From a virus, in the IMG/VR virus record IMGVR_UViG_3300032174_000009, positions 1-52,440 of that record: DNA of 52,440 nucleotides. One strand, written 5' to 3'. The position numbers and the translations under genes are program-made. Below the pieces are notes generated by a model. It was given only the letters and a program-made list of their open reading frames with translations, was not told where the DNA came from and did no database searches. Positions 43,086 to 52,307 of the stretch are shown piece by piece. Each line of letters opens with the position of its first letter. Positions within the stretch are counted from its first letter, which is position 1.

Positions 43086-43994
43086 ATGGCCTCAAACTAT
43101 CTCGCCGATGTCACGGATGGATATGGCATTACGCCACCTATCACTGTCAGCTTGGCGCTACAGGCCAGTGCGTTCGTCGACGCCTATTTGAAGCGGCCGG
43201 AGGGTCTCCTATATAATATCGATGCCAACGGCAATCCATGCTCGATGGCGTCCGCAACACCGGAGGTGACATACACGCTTTCCGGCTCGATATCGCCGGG
43301 TACGAATGTTGTCGCAACGGTAACGCCAGCGCTTATTAAGTCGTTTACTGTCGGCGAGGTGTTTGTTCTCGAGAATTCAAGCTCAACGCTTCGTGAAGCT
43401 TGCTTGGTAGTTTCAACTAATGGTAACAATCAGGTCACGCTAGGAAGCGTTCAATTCGCACATTCTGCAGGAGCTATTGCTCAGACAGGTTTAACGATTA
43501 CTGAAGATCGAAATTGCCCGAGCAAGCGTTCGATCATTAGGGTTGCCAAAGGGCCGATCGTGAACGTCCTCTCATTGCTCGGGCGCTATGCTTATGGTCG
43601 CCGCTCTGATCAGGTTGGCGGTCTGTACCAAGAGATGAATTTGTTGGCTGCCGTGCAGACGTTTGGCGGCCCTCCGCAATGGATACCGATCCCACTTGCT
43701 CAATGCGATTGGTCAAATCAGACTTCTGAGCTTTGGATTCCGGCTGGTCTGTTGCTGGCCTATTATTCAGATGTGCGTGTACGTTACGTTGCCGGATATG
43801 CAAAAGTCCCAGATCCGATTATTGCGGCAACAATTTCAGTAGCTTCTGGAATCTCTCAGGCTGGCGGCGCGCTGGCCGGGCAAATTAAGATGCTGGCCGC
43901 TGGAAACAGCAAAATCGAGCGGTTTGGCGCATCGGTGATTGATGATGAGACAAGGCGGCTGCTTGATCCGTTCAAGGCGAAGACGATGTTCTGA
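43086..43994 (+). CDS. Head-tail connector-like protein
   Basis: 302 residues. An N-terminal helix (SLALQASAFVDAYLKRPEG), a central beta domain, and RVRYVAGYAKVPDPI with a final helix recall gp6-type head-tail connector proteins, though longer than usual. Position after capsid supports it. Confidence 0.55.
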   Translation: MASNYLADVTDGYGITPPITVSLALQASAFVDAYLKRPEGLLYNIDANGNPCSMASATPEVTYTLSGSISPGTNVVATVTPALIKSFTVGEVFVLENSSSTLREACLVVSTNGNNQVTLGSVQFAHSAGAIAQTGLTITEDRNCPSKRSIIRVAKGPIVNVLSLLGRYAYGRRSDQVGGLYQEMNLLAAVQTFGGPPQWIPIPLAQCDWSNQTSELWIPAGLLLAYYSDVRVRYVAGYAKVPDPIIAATISVASGISQAGGALAGQIKMLAAGNSKIERFGASVIDDETRRLLDPFKAKTMF

Positions 43995-44003
43995 AGGACA
44001 GAG

Positions 44004-44090
44004 ATGTGGAAGTTCTTAGACGATAATTCTAATGGTATTTGGTGGTTAATTATTATTCTCGCGTTTATTATTTTAAATTCGAAGTGCTAA
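44004..44090 (+). CDS. Tiny membrane peptide
   Basis: 28 residues with one membrane helix (IWWLIIILAFIIL). TAATG overlap to the next gene. Confidence 0.4.
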   Translation: MWKFLDDNSNGIWWLIIILAFIILNSKC

Positions 44091-44347
44091 TGATGGAGCA
44101 ATTCATGGGCGAGTATGCTCTAAATGTGGTATTCAAAACAAATTATCCCGGTCGCGATGGATTTCCCGATAGCATGACGGCTTCATGCTGCGGCCACACT
44201 TGCACAATAAAAATTATCAAGCCATGGTGGTTTACGTCGGTTATAAAGGCGTGTCTTTTTATTCGGTATACGATGGGAATTTATATTCCTCGTTTTGTGA
44301 CTCAATGTCTATATGATTCTATCCGATACGAAAGCGGCCTTTCGTGA
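44090..44347 (+). CDS. Hypothetical protein
   Basis: 85 residues, several cysteines and basic residues (ASCCGHTCTIKIIKPWWF). Not obviously structural. No family recognised. Confidence 0.45.
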   Translation: MMEQFMGEYALNVVFKTNYPGRDGFPDSMTASCCGHTCTIKIIKPWWFTSVIKACLFIRYTMGIYIPRFVTQCLYDSIRYESGLS

Positions 44348-44496
44348 AAACACATTTATGGATATTCTTAGGTGAGCGCTTACTTAAGATACGCATTCCC
44401 GTTATGACAGGACAGTTTCTGTCTCGATATCGAAAGACCATTTTCCCACGGTTGAGGCGCCTTGGCGTCTTGATGTTAATCTCTGATGCAGGATGA
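44344..44496 (+). CDS. Small basic protein, GTG start
   Basis: 50 residues, GTG start overlapping the previous stop. Hydrophobic and basic (FLGERLLKIRIPVMTGQFLS). Low-confidence. Confidence 0.4.
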   Translation: MKTHLWIFLGERLLKIRIPVMTGQFLSRYRKTIFPRLRRLGVLMLISDAG

Positions 44497-44500
44497 CCTC

Positions 44501-44689
44501 ATGACCTATTGGGTAATCGCTCTTACGGTCGTTTGCGTGAATCCTACCGGAACGAAATATCCATGCGACATGCTCATGAATTCTTATTATGGCGACGGCG
44601 ATGGCGCCGTCTATTTAACGGAGCAAGAATGCTTGCATCAAATTGATGGTTCCAAAAGAATGACATGCATTCCTCAAGAGAGAAAATGA
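44501..44689 (+). CDS. Small exported protein
   Basis: 62 residues from ATG 44501 with AGGA upstream. Hydrophobic start (YWVIALTVVCVNPTG) like a signal sequence, then cysteines at about 25, 48 and 59. Possibly exported. Unknown function. Confidence 0.45.
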   Translation: MTYWVIALTVVCVNPTGTKYPCDMLMNSYYGDGDGAVYLTEQECLHQIDGSKRMTCIPQERK

Positions 44690-44692
44690 TGC

Positions 44693-45079
44693 ATGTCCTC
44701 GTTTCTTTATCCGAACACAGTTGATATCCATCGCTCTGAAACTGTGGCCGACGGATCGCCAAATATTGGGTTGGTTGGCTATTCCGGAATGGCGCAGGGC
44801 GCAGGAAGCGGCACCCTCGGCGAAAAAGTCATCGCGACTGGAGTTCCATGCTCTATTCAGGCCAAGGGCATGGGTAGAGTAAAGGGTCAAGGATTGCTGC
44901 CGGGTGATGCCCCTGGGCCAGGACAATGGGCTATCTATATACCGTCGACCGCCGTAGCAAGAGGTACGATCAAGGATCGTGACATTCTGATCGATGAAAG
45001 TGGCTATAGATATTATGTGAGCATGTCTGTTTGGACTCCACTCGTTTGGGATCTTATAGCGATTAGACTGGAAGTGTGA
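44693..45079 (+). CDS. Head-closure or tail-adaptor protein
   Basis: 128 residues. Beta-barrel-like: VDIHRSETVADG, GVPCSIQAKG, AIYIPSTAVARGTIKDRDILIDESGYRYYVS resembles head-closure proteins (gp16/gpFII-type). Placed between the connector and tail genes. Confidence 0.55.
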   Translation: MSSFLYPNTVDIHRSETVADGSPNIGLVGYSGMAQGAGSGTLGEKVIATGVPCSIQAKGMGRVKGQGLLPGDAPGPGQWAIYIPSTAVARGTIKDRDILIDESGYRYYVSMSVWTPLVWDLIAIRLEV

Positions 45080-45083
45080 TGCG

Positions 45084-45926
45084 ATGGCAGACATTGACGA
45101 CGTGTCGAACGCCATTGCGTCTCTTGTGACTACCGCGGTTTATCCGAACGGGATTAGCCAGCCTAGCATATCCGGTGGACAGGTTCGCATCTTTCCAGGC
45201 TGGCCTCTTCCGGCACAGCTCGACGCAGATATGAAGGCCGGTATATCGAATGTTTCAATCTTTCCGATGGCCGGCGCCACGGCAACACCGTTTCAGATTT
45301 TAGACGAATGGTACACCATTGTCCCGCCTGTTCATGGCATGGTGGTCTCGGTAGTTGGTAATGCTGTGACGCTAACTGGAACGCCAGGGTCTACTGAGTT
45401 TTGTGCGCTGGTTCTTGACAGGAAATTGGCATTTTCAGAAATCGGCTTGACGTCCGCCGCGATTCTTTCCGCACTGCTTGCGGATATTTTGACAAACTAT
45501 CCAAGCTCATCGATAACGGGCTCAACACTGACAATCCCAGGTGCGGCGTATGTGGTGGCCAGGGTTGGCGCCGCTGGTACTATAGGGCGCGTGGTGCATC
45601 GTCAACGCCAAGGTATTATGGTTAGCGTCTGGGCGCCAACGCCCGCCATTCGCACGTCACTGGCGAAAGCGGTGAGCGTAGTGCTATCGGCAAATGTCCG
45701 CGTGCCACTACCTGATACGACGCAAATGCTTTTAGTCTATAACCGCACCAACGTCATTGACACATGGGAAGCGATGACCGTTTACAGGCGAGATATGATT
45801 GTTGATGCTGAGTACGCTACCCTTGAGCAGCTCCCTGGCGTCGAAGTTACCGCGGTCGAAAATACATTATCAACAAAGGATATCGTAACCGGCAACGTAT
45901 CTGTTGCCCGTCAATTGGATAATTAA
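45084..45926 (+). CDS. Tail-completion-like protein
   Basis: 280 residues, beta-rich. A VTTAVYPNGIS and QGIMVSVWAPTPAIRTSLAKAV pattern, as in proteins that finish head-tail joining. Two genes before the sheath. Assignment by position and pattern. Confidence 0.5.
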   Translation: MADIDDVSNAIASLVTTAVYPNGISQPSISGGQVRIFPGWPLPAQLDADMKAGISNVSIFPMAGATATPFQILDEWYTIVPPVHGMVVSVVGNAVTLTGTPGSTEFCALVLDRKLAFSEIGLTSAAILSALLADILTNYPSSSITGSTLTIPGAAYVVARVGAAGTIGRVVHRQRQGIMVSVWAPTPAIRTSLAKAVSVVLSANVRVPLPDTTQMLLVYNRTNVIDTWEAMTVYRRDMIVDAEYATLEQLPGVEVTAVENTLSTKDIVTGNVSVARQLDN

Positions 45927-45928
45927 TC

Positions 45929-46129
45929 ATGGCTATTCATCTAGTGGTTCAAGTTCCATTCTGGCATTATGAGCGTGGCTCGACGATTACCGATCCAACT
46001 GAGATTGCGAAAGTAATGGAGCACCACGCTCATTTTGTAACGCAGGTTACAGCGCCGGTATCGGCCGAAGAAAACGCCACTCCGGTCGATCTTCAAACAC
46101 GCCTTGGACCGGAAAAGTTCTCGAAATAA
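45929..46129 (+). CDS. Small hypothetical protein before the sheath
   Basis: 66 residues. Starts MAIHLVVQVPFWHYERGSTI and has an acidic middle; similar short genes precede the sheath gene in many myophages. Followed by a terminator. Confidence 0.5.
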   Translation: MAIHLVVQVPFWHYERGSTITDPTEIAKVMEHHAHFVTQVTAPVSAEENATPVDLQTRLGPEKFSK

Positions 46130-46153
46130 TAAATTATTACAATCGCAATGCAC

Positions 46154-46176
46154 AGGCGCCTCGTGGCGCCTTTTTT
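46154..46176 (+). terminator. Rho-independent terminator
   Basis: AGGCGCC-TCGT-GGCGCCT followed by TTTTT. Perfect stem and T run. It may lower, not stop, read-through into the sheath gene. Confidence 0.75.
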
Positions 46177-46191
46177 ATTGGGAATTTTTAA

Positions 46192-47778
46192 ATGCCGACC
46201 TTTCTTGATGGGCAATATAATTTAGCTGCGCTAACTGTCCCTAACGTATATGTAGATGTTATTCCGCCCTCGCCCTTTCTTGCAGGCGTTCCAACAAATA
46301 TTGTTGGCCTTGTAGGGGTTGCGTCTTGGGGGCCTGTTGGAGCGGTAATCTCAGCCTCAAAGCCCAATGATGCCGCATTCGCGATTGGCGTTCCGACGAG
46401 TCGAGGTGCGCTAGGCTACAAATATGACATTGCCTCGTATATTTGGGCTTCTTCTCAAGTCGGCGGCGCGATCGGATACAATTGCATTCGGGTGACTGAC
46501 GGCACCGACGTCGCTGCATCTGTGGTGATACAATCCACATGTCTAACTGTCACCGCGAAATATACCGGTGCGCTTGGCAACGGCATTCAATACAACATGG
46601 TCTCTGGTACGGCCGCTAATTCGACCATGTTGATTGTGTCTATGCCTGGCCGCGCTCCGGAGCAATTCAACAACATAGTGGGTGCCGGTAACGCTTTTTG
46701 GGTTAACGCCGCTGCGGCAATTAATAATGGAAATTCGCAGCGCGGTCCTTCTGCGATTGTCACAGCGTCGGCCGGTGCCGGAGTTTCAGCGCCGACCCTT
46801 GGCAGCCCTGTTACTCTTGCTGGCGGAACGGATGGAGCTACAGGAGTTACAGATGCAACTCTTATTGGTCAGGACACTTCGCCCAGAAAGGGAATGTATG
46901 CTCTGCGTAGCTCTGGCGCTCGCGCTTTCACATGTTGCGACCTTACCGACGCTACCAAATATGCGGTGATTGATAGCTTTGCGCTGTCTGAAAATATGCT
47001 GGCAGTTCATGGAACTGTTTCAGGTGATACAATTCCTAGTGCCGTCGCAACTCGCGTCACGGGTGGCATAGACAGCTTCTCGAGTTGGCTAATTGTTGGC
47101 GATTATCCGACATTCAATGATACTCAGAATCAAATAGCCCGCCTTATAAATCCTTCAGCGTTCGGCCTTGGAATTATCGGCAATCAATCGCCTGAGCAAT
47201 CACCACTTAATAAGGTTCTACGAGGAATCGTTGCGACGCAGCGGTCTAATACAAGTCAGACATATTCTAATCAAGAGTTGTCGGTTGCGGAACTTGGAGG
47301 CGTTGACATAATCGTTGGTCCACCGACAACATTGGGCGGTAATTATTTCACCTTTATGACTGGCCGCAACACTTCTTCAAATACTGCGGCGAACGGTGTT
47401 GAATATTCGACAATGATCAATTTCCTTGCAGCTACCGCTCAATCAACTGCGGTTGGCGCGCTTGTTGGCCAGCTTCAATCTACAAGTCCAACTGATCCAA
47501 CCCGCGCCAGAGCGAAGGCGCTGTTCGACGGGCTGTCGGCGCAACTTGCCGCTCCGGAATCAGGCAGTAGCGGCCTAGGAATGATCGACGGGTGGGCTGT
47601 TCAGTGTGATCTCAACAACAACCCGCCTAATCTACAGGCCAGAGGATATCTGTTCATCTATTGGACTGTCGCTTTCTTGAATGTCATTCGGTACATCGTT
47701 GTGAAGCTTGCTGGCGGTCCCGCGGGAATTGTTACGGTCACAGTGCAATCAACTCCGCCATCGCCCGCTCAGTTTTAA
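46192..47778 (+). CDS. Tail sheath protein
   Basis: 528 residues. PNVYVDVIPPSPFLAGVPTNIVGLVGVASWGPVGA at the start, GGTDGATG and a C-terminal ...GYLFIYWTVAFLNVIRYIV with a final beta strand are sheath features. It wraps the tail tube and contracts on infection. It identifies the phage as having a contractile tail. Confidence 0.9.
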   Translation: MPTFLDGQYNLAALTVPNVYVDVIPPSPFLAGVPTNIVGLVGVASWGPVGAVISASKPNDAAFAIGVPTSRGALGYKYDIASYIWASSQVGGAIGYNCIRVTDGTDVAASVVIQSTCLTVTAKYTGALGNGIQYNMVSGTAANSTMLIVSMPGRAPEQFNNIVGAGNAFWVNAAAAINNGNSQRGPSAIVTASAGAGVSAPTLGSPVTLAGGTDGATGVTDATLIGQDTSPRKGMYALRSSGARAFTCCDLTDATKYAVIDSFALSENMLAVHGTVSGDTIPSAVATRVTGGIDSFSSWLIVGDYPTFNDTQNQIARLINPSAFGLGIIGNQSPEQSPLNKVLRGIVATQRSNTSQTYSNQELSVAELGGVDIIVGPPTTLGGNYFTFMTGRNTSSNTAANGVEYSTMINFLAATAQSTAVGALVGQLQSTSPTDPTRARAKALFDGLSAQLAAPESGSSGLGMIDGWAVQCDLNNNPPNLQARGYLFIYWTVAFLNVIRYIVVKLAGGPAGIVTVTVQSTPPSPAQF

Positions 47779-47820
47779 TCCACTTCATTCATTCCCACGT
47801 AATTTATTTAGGAGCTGTAA

Positions 47821-48258
47821 ATGTCCGCCAACAACATGGGCGCTGGCGTCGATTATTCGTTCATCTATTATGATGGGAATACTGCGTCGACCGTCGATCT
47901 TGGTGATGTTCAGAATGTGAAGATTACCCCTCATTACACTACTATCCAAAGTGATCCATATAACGCCGTTCCGCGGTTTGACTATGTGCCTAATGGCTGG
48001 TCGATTTCTATGACTATCACGCGCACGAGTCCGGCGCTCGAGAATTTCATGATTGATCTTGATAAGAAATTCAATGCAGGAATTGCGCTGAAGCCCGGCT
48101 ACCTTAACGAGACGATTACCAATCCTGATGGGACAAAATCTAACTACCAATACACAAAATTCGTGTTCCGCATTACTGAACACGGTGACGTCGATCGTAA
48201 AAAGGCAGTTGTGATGACCATTATGGGAGCTGCTTCTGATAGAGTACAGATTGCATGA
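47821..48258 (+). CDS. Tail tube protein
   Basis: 145 residues, AGGAGC upstream. VKITPHYTTIQSDPYNAVPRFDYVPNGWSISMTITR and a beta-rich pattern fit a myovirus tube protein; position directly after the sheath confirms it. Confidence 0.85.
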   Translation: MSANNMGAGVDYSFIYYDGNTASTVDLGDVQNVKITPHYTTIQSDPYNAVPRFDYVPNGWSISMTITRTSPALENFMIDLDKKFNAGIALKPGYLNETITNPDGTKSNYQYTKFVFRITEHGDVDRKKAVVMTIMGAASDRVQIA

Positions 48259-48740
48259 TTGAAACAAAGAGCGACGAAATTCTAGCGCGCGCAGCCCGCT
48301 ATCAGCAAAAGGAAAAAGTTTCCGACAAATGGGGCCGCATCATCAGCGTTCAGCGGCTAAAACAGTCGCAGATGGAAAGGATTCAGGGGTTTACTTCTGA
48401 CTTGCAGGGCGTGACGAAAGTTGAGGCTCCCGGAACCATTATTGACCCAGAGACCGGACAGGAAGTTACAAATCCTGATGCCGGAAAGGAATCATCAATC
48501 CCTCGCAACTGGCGCCTGATTCTTGCTGCGCATGTGCGAGAGATTAATGACAATCCGATACCATTTCCTAAAAACCGTGAAGAGTTGGATGCTATTCTCG
48601 ATCGGCTTGATGATGAGGGTATTGAAGCCGCTGCAACTGGGTTTTCGAAACTCATGACGCATGATGAGCCTCCAGCCGATGTGATTGAAGAAGCAAAAAA
48701 CGTAGTGAGGACACCGCGACCCGTCAGGCACTCGGCTTGA
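48255..48740 (+). CDS. Tail assembly chaperone, short form
   Basis: 161 residues, ATGA start after the tube gene. Helical, with acidic C-terminus (DDEGIEAAATGFSKLMTHDEPPADVIEEAK). It is the unshifted product of a chaperone pair that helps tape measure and tube assemble. The slippery site is at 48695. Confidence 0.8.
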   Translation: MIETKSDEILARAARYQQKEKVSDKWGRIISVQRLKQSQMERIQGFTSDLQGVTKVEAPGTIIDPETGQEVTNPDAGKESSIPRNWRLILAAHVREINDNPIPFPKNREELDAILDRLDDEGIEAAATGFSKLMTHDEPPADVIEEAKNVVRTPRPVRHSA

Positions 48741-48898
48741 TTAAGGGCGGTGTCCCATTTGACGTTGCGTGGGCTATGGTTGAATGCGGCATGAATATTG
48801 ATGTCATAGCTTGGACTGTTATTATGGGGGAATTCGAGGGCGGTCAATTCGATTGGCGCGGTCTCAGGTGGTTGGAGGCGGATGAGCGTGGCCCATAG
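48255..48898 (+). CDS. Tail assembly chaperone, -1 frameshift fusion
   Basis: A perfect slippery heptamer A-AAA-AAC at 48695-48701 allows a -1 shift, after which 66 more codons follow (RSEDTATRQALGLIKGGVPF, a Trp-rich middle and a final LRWLEADERGP) to the TAG at 48896-48898. This is the known G/GT arrangement of tail chaperones. The fused protein is 213-214 residues. Confidence 0.75.
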
Positions 48899-49343
48899 CT
48901 TAGGGGAATTTGCAGCTTCCTTGGCAGGGTTTGAAGCCGGCTATCTTCTGTGGGAGCATGAGGCGCTCGAGGGGGCTGGCAAGATCGTCGAGAAAGAAGC
49001 CAAGCGCGTTATTGGGACTTACGACTACGGCTGGCCGCAGCTTGCGGAGTCAACCCAAGTGGAACGGGAAAGGCGCGGCTACCCGGCCAATGAGCCCTTG
49101 CTGCGCGAAGGTGATCTTCGAGATTCGATTTCCCATACCGTTAAGGAGCACGAGCATGCTTGTTATGTCGGATCAAATAGCCTAATTGCGGTCTATCAGG
49201 AGCTTGGAACCAGCCGCATTCCGCCTAGGTCATTTCTCGGAGGCGCGGCTCGTGCGAAGGAGCATGAAGTACATGAAGAGCTAAGGCGTTCTCTTTATCT
49301 AAGATTCCTTGGTATGCTAGGTATCGGCGCCCTAAGAAAATAG
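48882..49343 (+). CDS. Putative tail-completion protein (gp10-like)
   Basis: 153 residues starting inside the frameshift extension. Helical start, then IVEKEAKRVIGTYD, LLREGDLRDSISHTVKE and GTSRIPPRSFLGGA are patterns of HK97 gp10/virion-morphogenesis proteins. Between chaperone and tape measure. Confidence 0.6.
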   Translation: MSVAHSLGEFAASLAGFEAGYLLWEHEALEGAGKIVEKEAKRVIGTYDYGWPQLAESTQVERERRGYPANEPLLREGDLRDSISHTVKEHEHACYVGSNSLIAVYQELGTSRIPPRSFLGGAARAKEHEVHEELRRSLYLRFLGMLGIGALRK

Positions 49344-49688
49344 CCATAGGATCATCCGCCAAATTGCATACAAAATTATCACCCATATGACAAATACGAC
49401 CCACGGTGTCCATCGATCGGCGATTACTTTCGATTTTGCGTCGAGCACGGCATCTTCTATCGCACGCTTCTTCTGCTCTGCAGCTAATTGAACTCTATTA
49501 CGAAAATCAGCATCAGGCTCCCCCCAATAACGTTCGATATTCAGATCATCGCCAAGCTTATCTAGGCGGATTCCTCTTGCAGTTATTCGTTCTTTCTTAG
49601 CCTGAAATGCGCGGGCTATTTCTTGGTCCGAAACACTGATGCCTATTCTCGTCCGGCGCAGGAACGGCACGCTCAACCAGAAACGCAT
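49332..49688 (-). CDS. Moron: C-terminally anchored membrane protein
   Basis: 118 residues, start overlapping the upstream stop (TGATG). Charged helical body and a membrane helix at the end (WTPWVVFVIWVIILYAIWRMILWLF). Part of a three-gene minus-strand unit. The soluble body would face the cytoplasm. Confidence 0.55.
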   Translation of the reverse strand: MRFWLSVPFLRRTRIGISVSDQEIARAFQAKKERITARGIRLDKLGDDLNIERYWGEPDADFRNRVQLAAEQKKRAIEDAVLDAKSKVIADRWTPWVVFVIWVIILYAIWRMILWLFS

Positions 49689-50020
49689 CAATCTGTACTC
49701 TCTTCTTGGACGTGTTTTGCAAAAGCGCAAAAGGCATCTCTGCCGCCGATTGTGTTGAGTTTGGATACAAGGCTATCAACTTTCTTGATTTTTGCAGAGA
49801 CCTGCTTATGACCGATTACATTTTCCATGTGGTTGATGAATAGTTCCCCGGCTTCAAGATCTATCGGAGACTTAAAATCAAGGCACATCGCAGATGCCCG
49901 GTTCGCAAATTCTATACCTGCAATAGCATCCAGCATGATCTTATCAGAGTCACCTTGTTTGGCGTAAGCACCGCTCGGCAAGATAGCCAAGCATAGCATG
50001 ATTGCGATAAACGTTTTCAT
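49688..50020 (-). CDS. Moron: secreted protein
   Basis: 110 residues. Signal peptide MKTFIAIMLCLAILPSGAYA, then a mature helical domain with two cysteines (MCLDFKSP, DAFCAFA). Exported. ATGA overlap with the RHH gene. No family recognised. Confidence 0.6.
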   Translation of the reverse strand: MKTFIAIMLCLAILPSGAYAKQGDSDKIMLDAIAGIEFANRASAMCLDFKSPIDLEAGELFINHMENVIGHKQVSAKIKKVDSLVSKLNTIGGRDAFCAFAKHVQEESTD

Positions 50021-50166
50021 TTTGATTTTTCCTTCCGCTCGATATGGAAATCCACGATGCGTCGAACGGTTTCCGCAATCGTAATTCCAAGCCTGTCAGC
50101 CTCCCGCTCTATAAAGACAAGCTGTCGCTTGGTGAATGTTATCGAAAGTCTCGGGTTTTTAGTCAT
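50017..50166 (-). CDS. Moron: ribbon-helix-helix regulator
   Basis: 49 residues from ATG 50166: a beta strand (RLSITFTKRQLVFIERE) and two helices (DRLGITIAETVRRIVDFHI), the RHH/Arc fold. It should bind its own promoter. It is the first gene of the moron unit, and the ATG is at the predicted transcript start. Confidence 0.7.
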   Translation of the reverse strand: MTKNPRLSITFTKRQLVFIEREADRLGITIAETVRRIVDFHIERKEKSK

Positions 50167-50172
50167 ATGGTG

Positions 50173-50201
50173 TATATAAGCACCACTTAACCGATTGTCA
50201 A
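50173..50201 (-). promoter_or_regulatory. Leaderless moron promoter with inverted repeat
   Basis: Minus strand: TTGACA (50201-50196), 17-base spacer, TATATA (50178-50173), ending six bases before the ATG at 50166. TGGTG and CACCA around the -10 box form an inverted repeat (about 50169-50185), a likely RHH operator. Confidence 0.7.
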
Positions 50202-50210
50202 GGGTTGCCA

Positions 50211-52307
50211 ATGGCTAGCGTTTACGAGATCGAAGCCGCAATTAACCTTAAAAACATGGTGAGCCCGGCTCTCATAAGGATGATAACAGAGGTCGGTCAG
50301 CTGGAGAAGGGCTTCGAGAGCCTTGGCAAGAAGGCGGCTCTTGTATTCGGAGGTGCGGCAGCTGTTGCCGGGGGCGGGATTATAGGCGGCCTGGTTAAGG
50401 CGACGGAGCACGCATCGAAGCTTCTGCATGTTCAGAATCAGCTTGCTGCTTCCGGATACTCAGTGGCGGAACAGGCACAGGCAACCGCCAAAGCCTTGGA
50501 GATGCAACAAAAATATGGCGTGAAATATGCGGAAGCACTTAGTGATATACGTGAAATAGCTTTTCCGCTTGGCGGCATGAAGCATGCGCTTGCTTTCGCC
50601 GAGCCTCTAGAGCAGATGCGTGTAGTACTCAATGCGTTTAAGGAAGGCACCGGCGACAAGGCTAAAGAATCTCTTTATGCCGCTGCACGTTCAGGTGAAC
50701 TGAGAGGCCTGAAAACAAATGAAGACTTCCGCAATTTATTCGAGGCAGAGACGAAGGCAATTATTGCTACTGGCGGAAAATTAACTCCCGAGGGCTTCCT
50801 TGCTGCAGCGCAATATGGACGTGTGGCGACGCAGGGATGGACACCAGAATTTGTCGCAAAGTGGTTGCCTACGTTAATCCAAGAACAAAGGGGAATGCAG
50901 GCTGGCACGGGACTGATGTCCTTGTTCCGAAATATTGCGCAGGGTCACACTCCACTTGGTTCCGTCCAAGCATTGGATGAATACGGCCTACTCACAGATC
51001 CAAGCAAGATAGTTTATAATAAGAAGGGAGAAATCAAAGGCTTCCATTATGGTGCTATCGAAAAAAGCGACTTACTGGTTAAAGATCCGTACAAATGGGC
51101 TCAGGAAGTTCTGGCGCCTGCACTGCGTGCGAAGTTAGGCCCTGATATTACCCCAGATAATGCTAAGGTCATCGGCGCTATAGGGGATTTGATTAGCCAA
51201 CGTACAGCTGCACAGTCGGCGGCGATTATGACCCTGCAGCCACAGCGTTTTGAGAAAGACGCCGCGCTCATAGGCCAAACTATGGGACTTGGCGCGGCCG
51301 ACTTTTTGGTCAAGAACGATCCCTACGCCGCCATGAACCGCTTTACCGCAGCGTGGGACGCCCTTTTGACGAAGCTAGGTGGGCCACTTGTTAATCCGGC
51401 GATTAAGGCTCTCACCGGACTTGCTGATGCTATGAATAAGATTTCAGGTTTCGGCTACTTGACTGGGCTGGCGAGGGCACTCACGGAACTTGGCTCTGCT
51501 TCTCTTGTTGGCGGCATAGGTGCACTTATTGGCGGAGCTATAGGCGGACCGGCTGGCGCGGCCGTCGGCGGAGTACTTGGTGCGCTGATCGCCGCGTTGG
51601 GTGCGCTTGTGGCGCTCAATTGGGACGAGATAACGAAAGGTTTCGATACTGTTAAAGGAGCGATCACTGGATTTTGGGATTGGCTTAAAGAGGCTGGAGC
51701 TGGAATGTTGAAGTGGATCACCTCATTAGGTGGCCTGCTGAAGACAAGCCTTGGTGGTGGTGGTGATTGGACCGCCGGCGCAGGATTAATGAATATCCGT
51801 AATCCTGTGGGAGGATACTCAGACGCCATCCGCAAGGGATTCGCCGGCTCGCCTTATCTTAATGCGGCTTTGCTGACCTATTCGAAAGAGGGCGCAAGTG
51901 GTTATGTCGGCGATGGCGGGAGTAGCTTCGGACCGTTCCAATTGCACCGCGGCGGCCCCGGCTCGCAAGGATACTTATTCGAGCATGAGACCGGTCTGAA
52001 CCTCGCGGACCAATCGACGGTAGGCGCGCAGATCGCTTTTGTCAGGAGACATGTCGAGCGCGCTGGCGGATTTAGTTCCAATATTTGGCATGGTTTGCGG
52101 CACGTTCGCAGGCCAAGCGCCGCTCCATATAAAGGCCAGCAAACTGTCCAGGCTAACATTCATACCCCTGTCTATCTTGACGGCAAGATGATAGCGAATA
52201 ATACTGTGAACCATGTTTTGAAATCGAGTGAACATAGCCGAGGAGCCGCATATTTCGATGGGTATGGAACTTTTGCGGGCGCCGATCGCCAGACTGCTAC
52301 AGCTTAG
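50211..52307 (+). CDS. Tape measure protein with C-terminal tail lysozyme domain
   Basis: 698 residues from ATG 50211 with AAGGG upstream. The N-terminal 330 residues are helical, a Gly/Ala-rich hydrophobic segment near 430-475 is typical of tape measures, and the last 130 residues hold GYVGDGGSSFGPFQLHRGGPGS and GAQIAFVRRHVERAGGF, as in phage tail lysozymes. It sets tail length and cuts the wall on entry. Short for a myophage tape measure. Confidence 0.75.
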   Translation: MASVYEIEAAINLKNMVSPALIRMITEVGQLEKGFESLGKKAALVFGGAAAVAGGGIIGGLVKATEHASKLLHVQNQLAASGYSVAEQAQATAKALEMQQKYGVKYAEALSDIREIAFPLGGMKHALAFAEPLEQMRVVLNAFKEGTGDKAKESLYAAARSGELRGLKTNEDFRNLFEAETKAIIATGGKLTPEGFLAAAQYGRVATQGWTPEFVAKWLPTLIQEQRGMQAGTGLMSLFRNIAQGHTPLGSVQALDEYGLLTDPSKIVYNKKGEIKGFHYGAIEKSDLLVKDPYKWAQEVLAPALRAKLGPDITPDNAKVIGAIGDLISQRTAAQSAAIMTLQPQRFEKDAALIGQTMGLGAADFLVKNDPYAAMNRFTAAWDALLTKLGGPLVNPAIKALTGLADAMNKISGFGYLTGLARALTELGSASLVGGIGALIGGAIGGPAGAAVGGVLGALIAALGALVALNWDEITKGFDTVKGAITGFWDWLKEAGAGMLKWITSLGGLLKTSLGGGGDWTAGAGLMNIRNPVGGYSDAIRKGFAGSPYLNAALLTYSKEGASGYVGDGGSSFGPFQLHRGGPGSQGYLFEHETGLNLADQSTVGAQIAFVRRHVERAGGFSSNIWHGLRHVRRPSAAPYKGQQTVQANIHTPVYLDGKMIANNTVNHVLKSSEHSRGAAYFDGYGTFAGADRQTATA

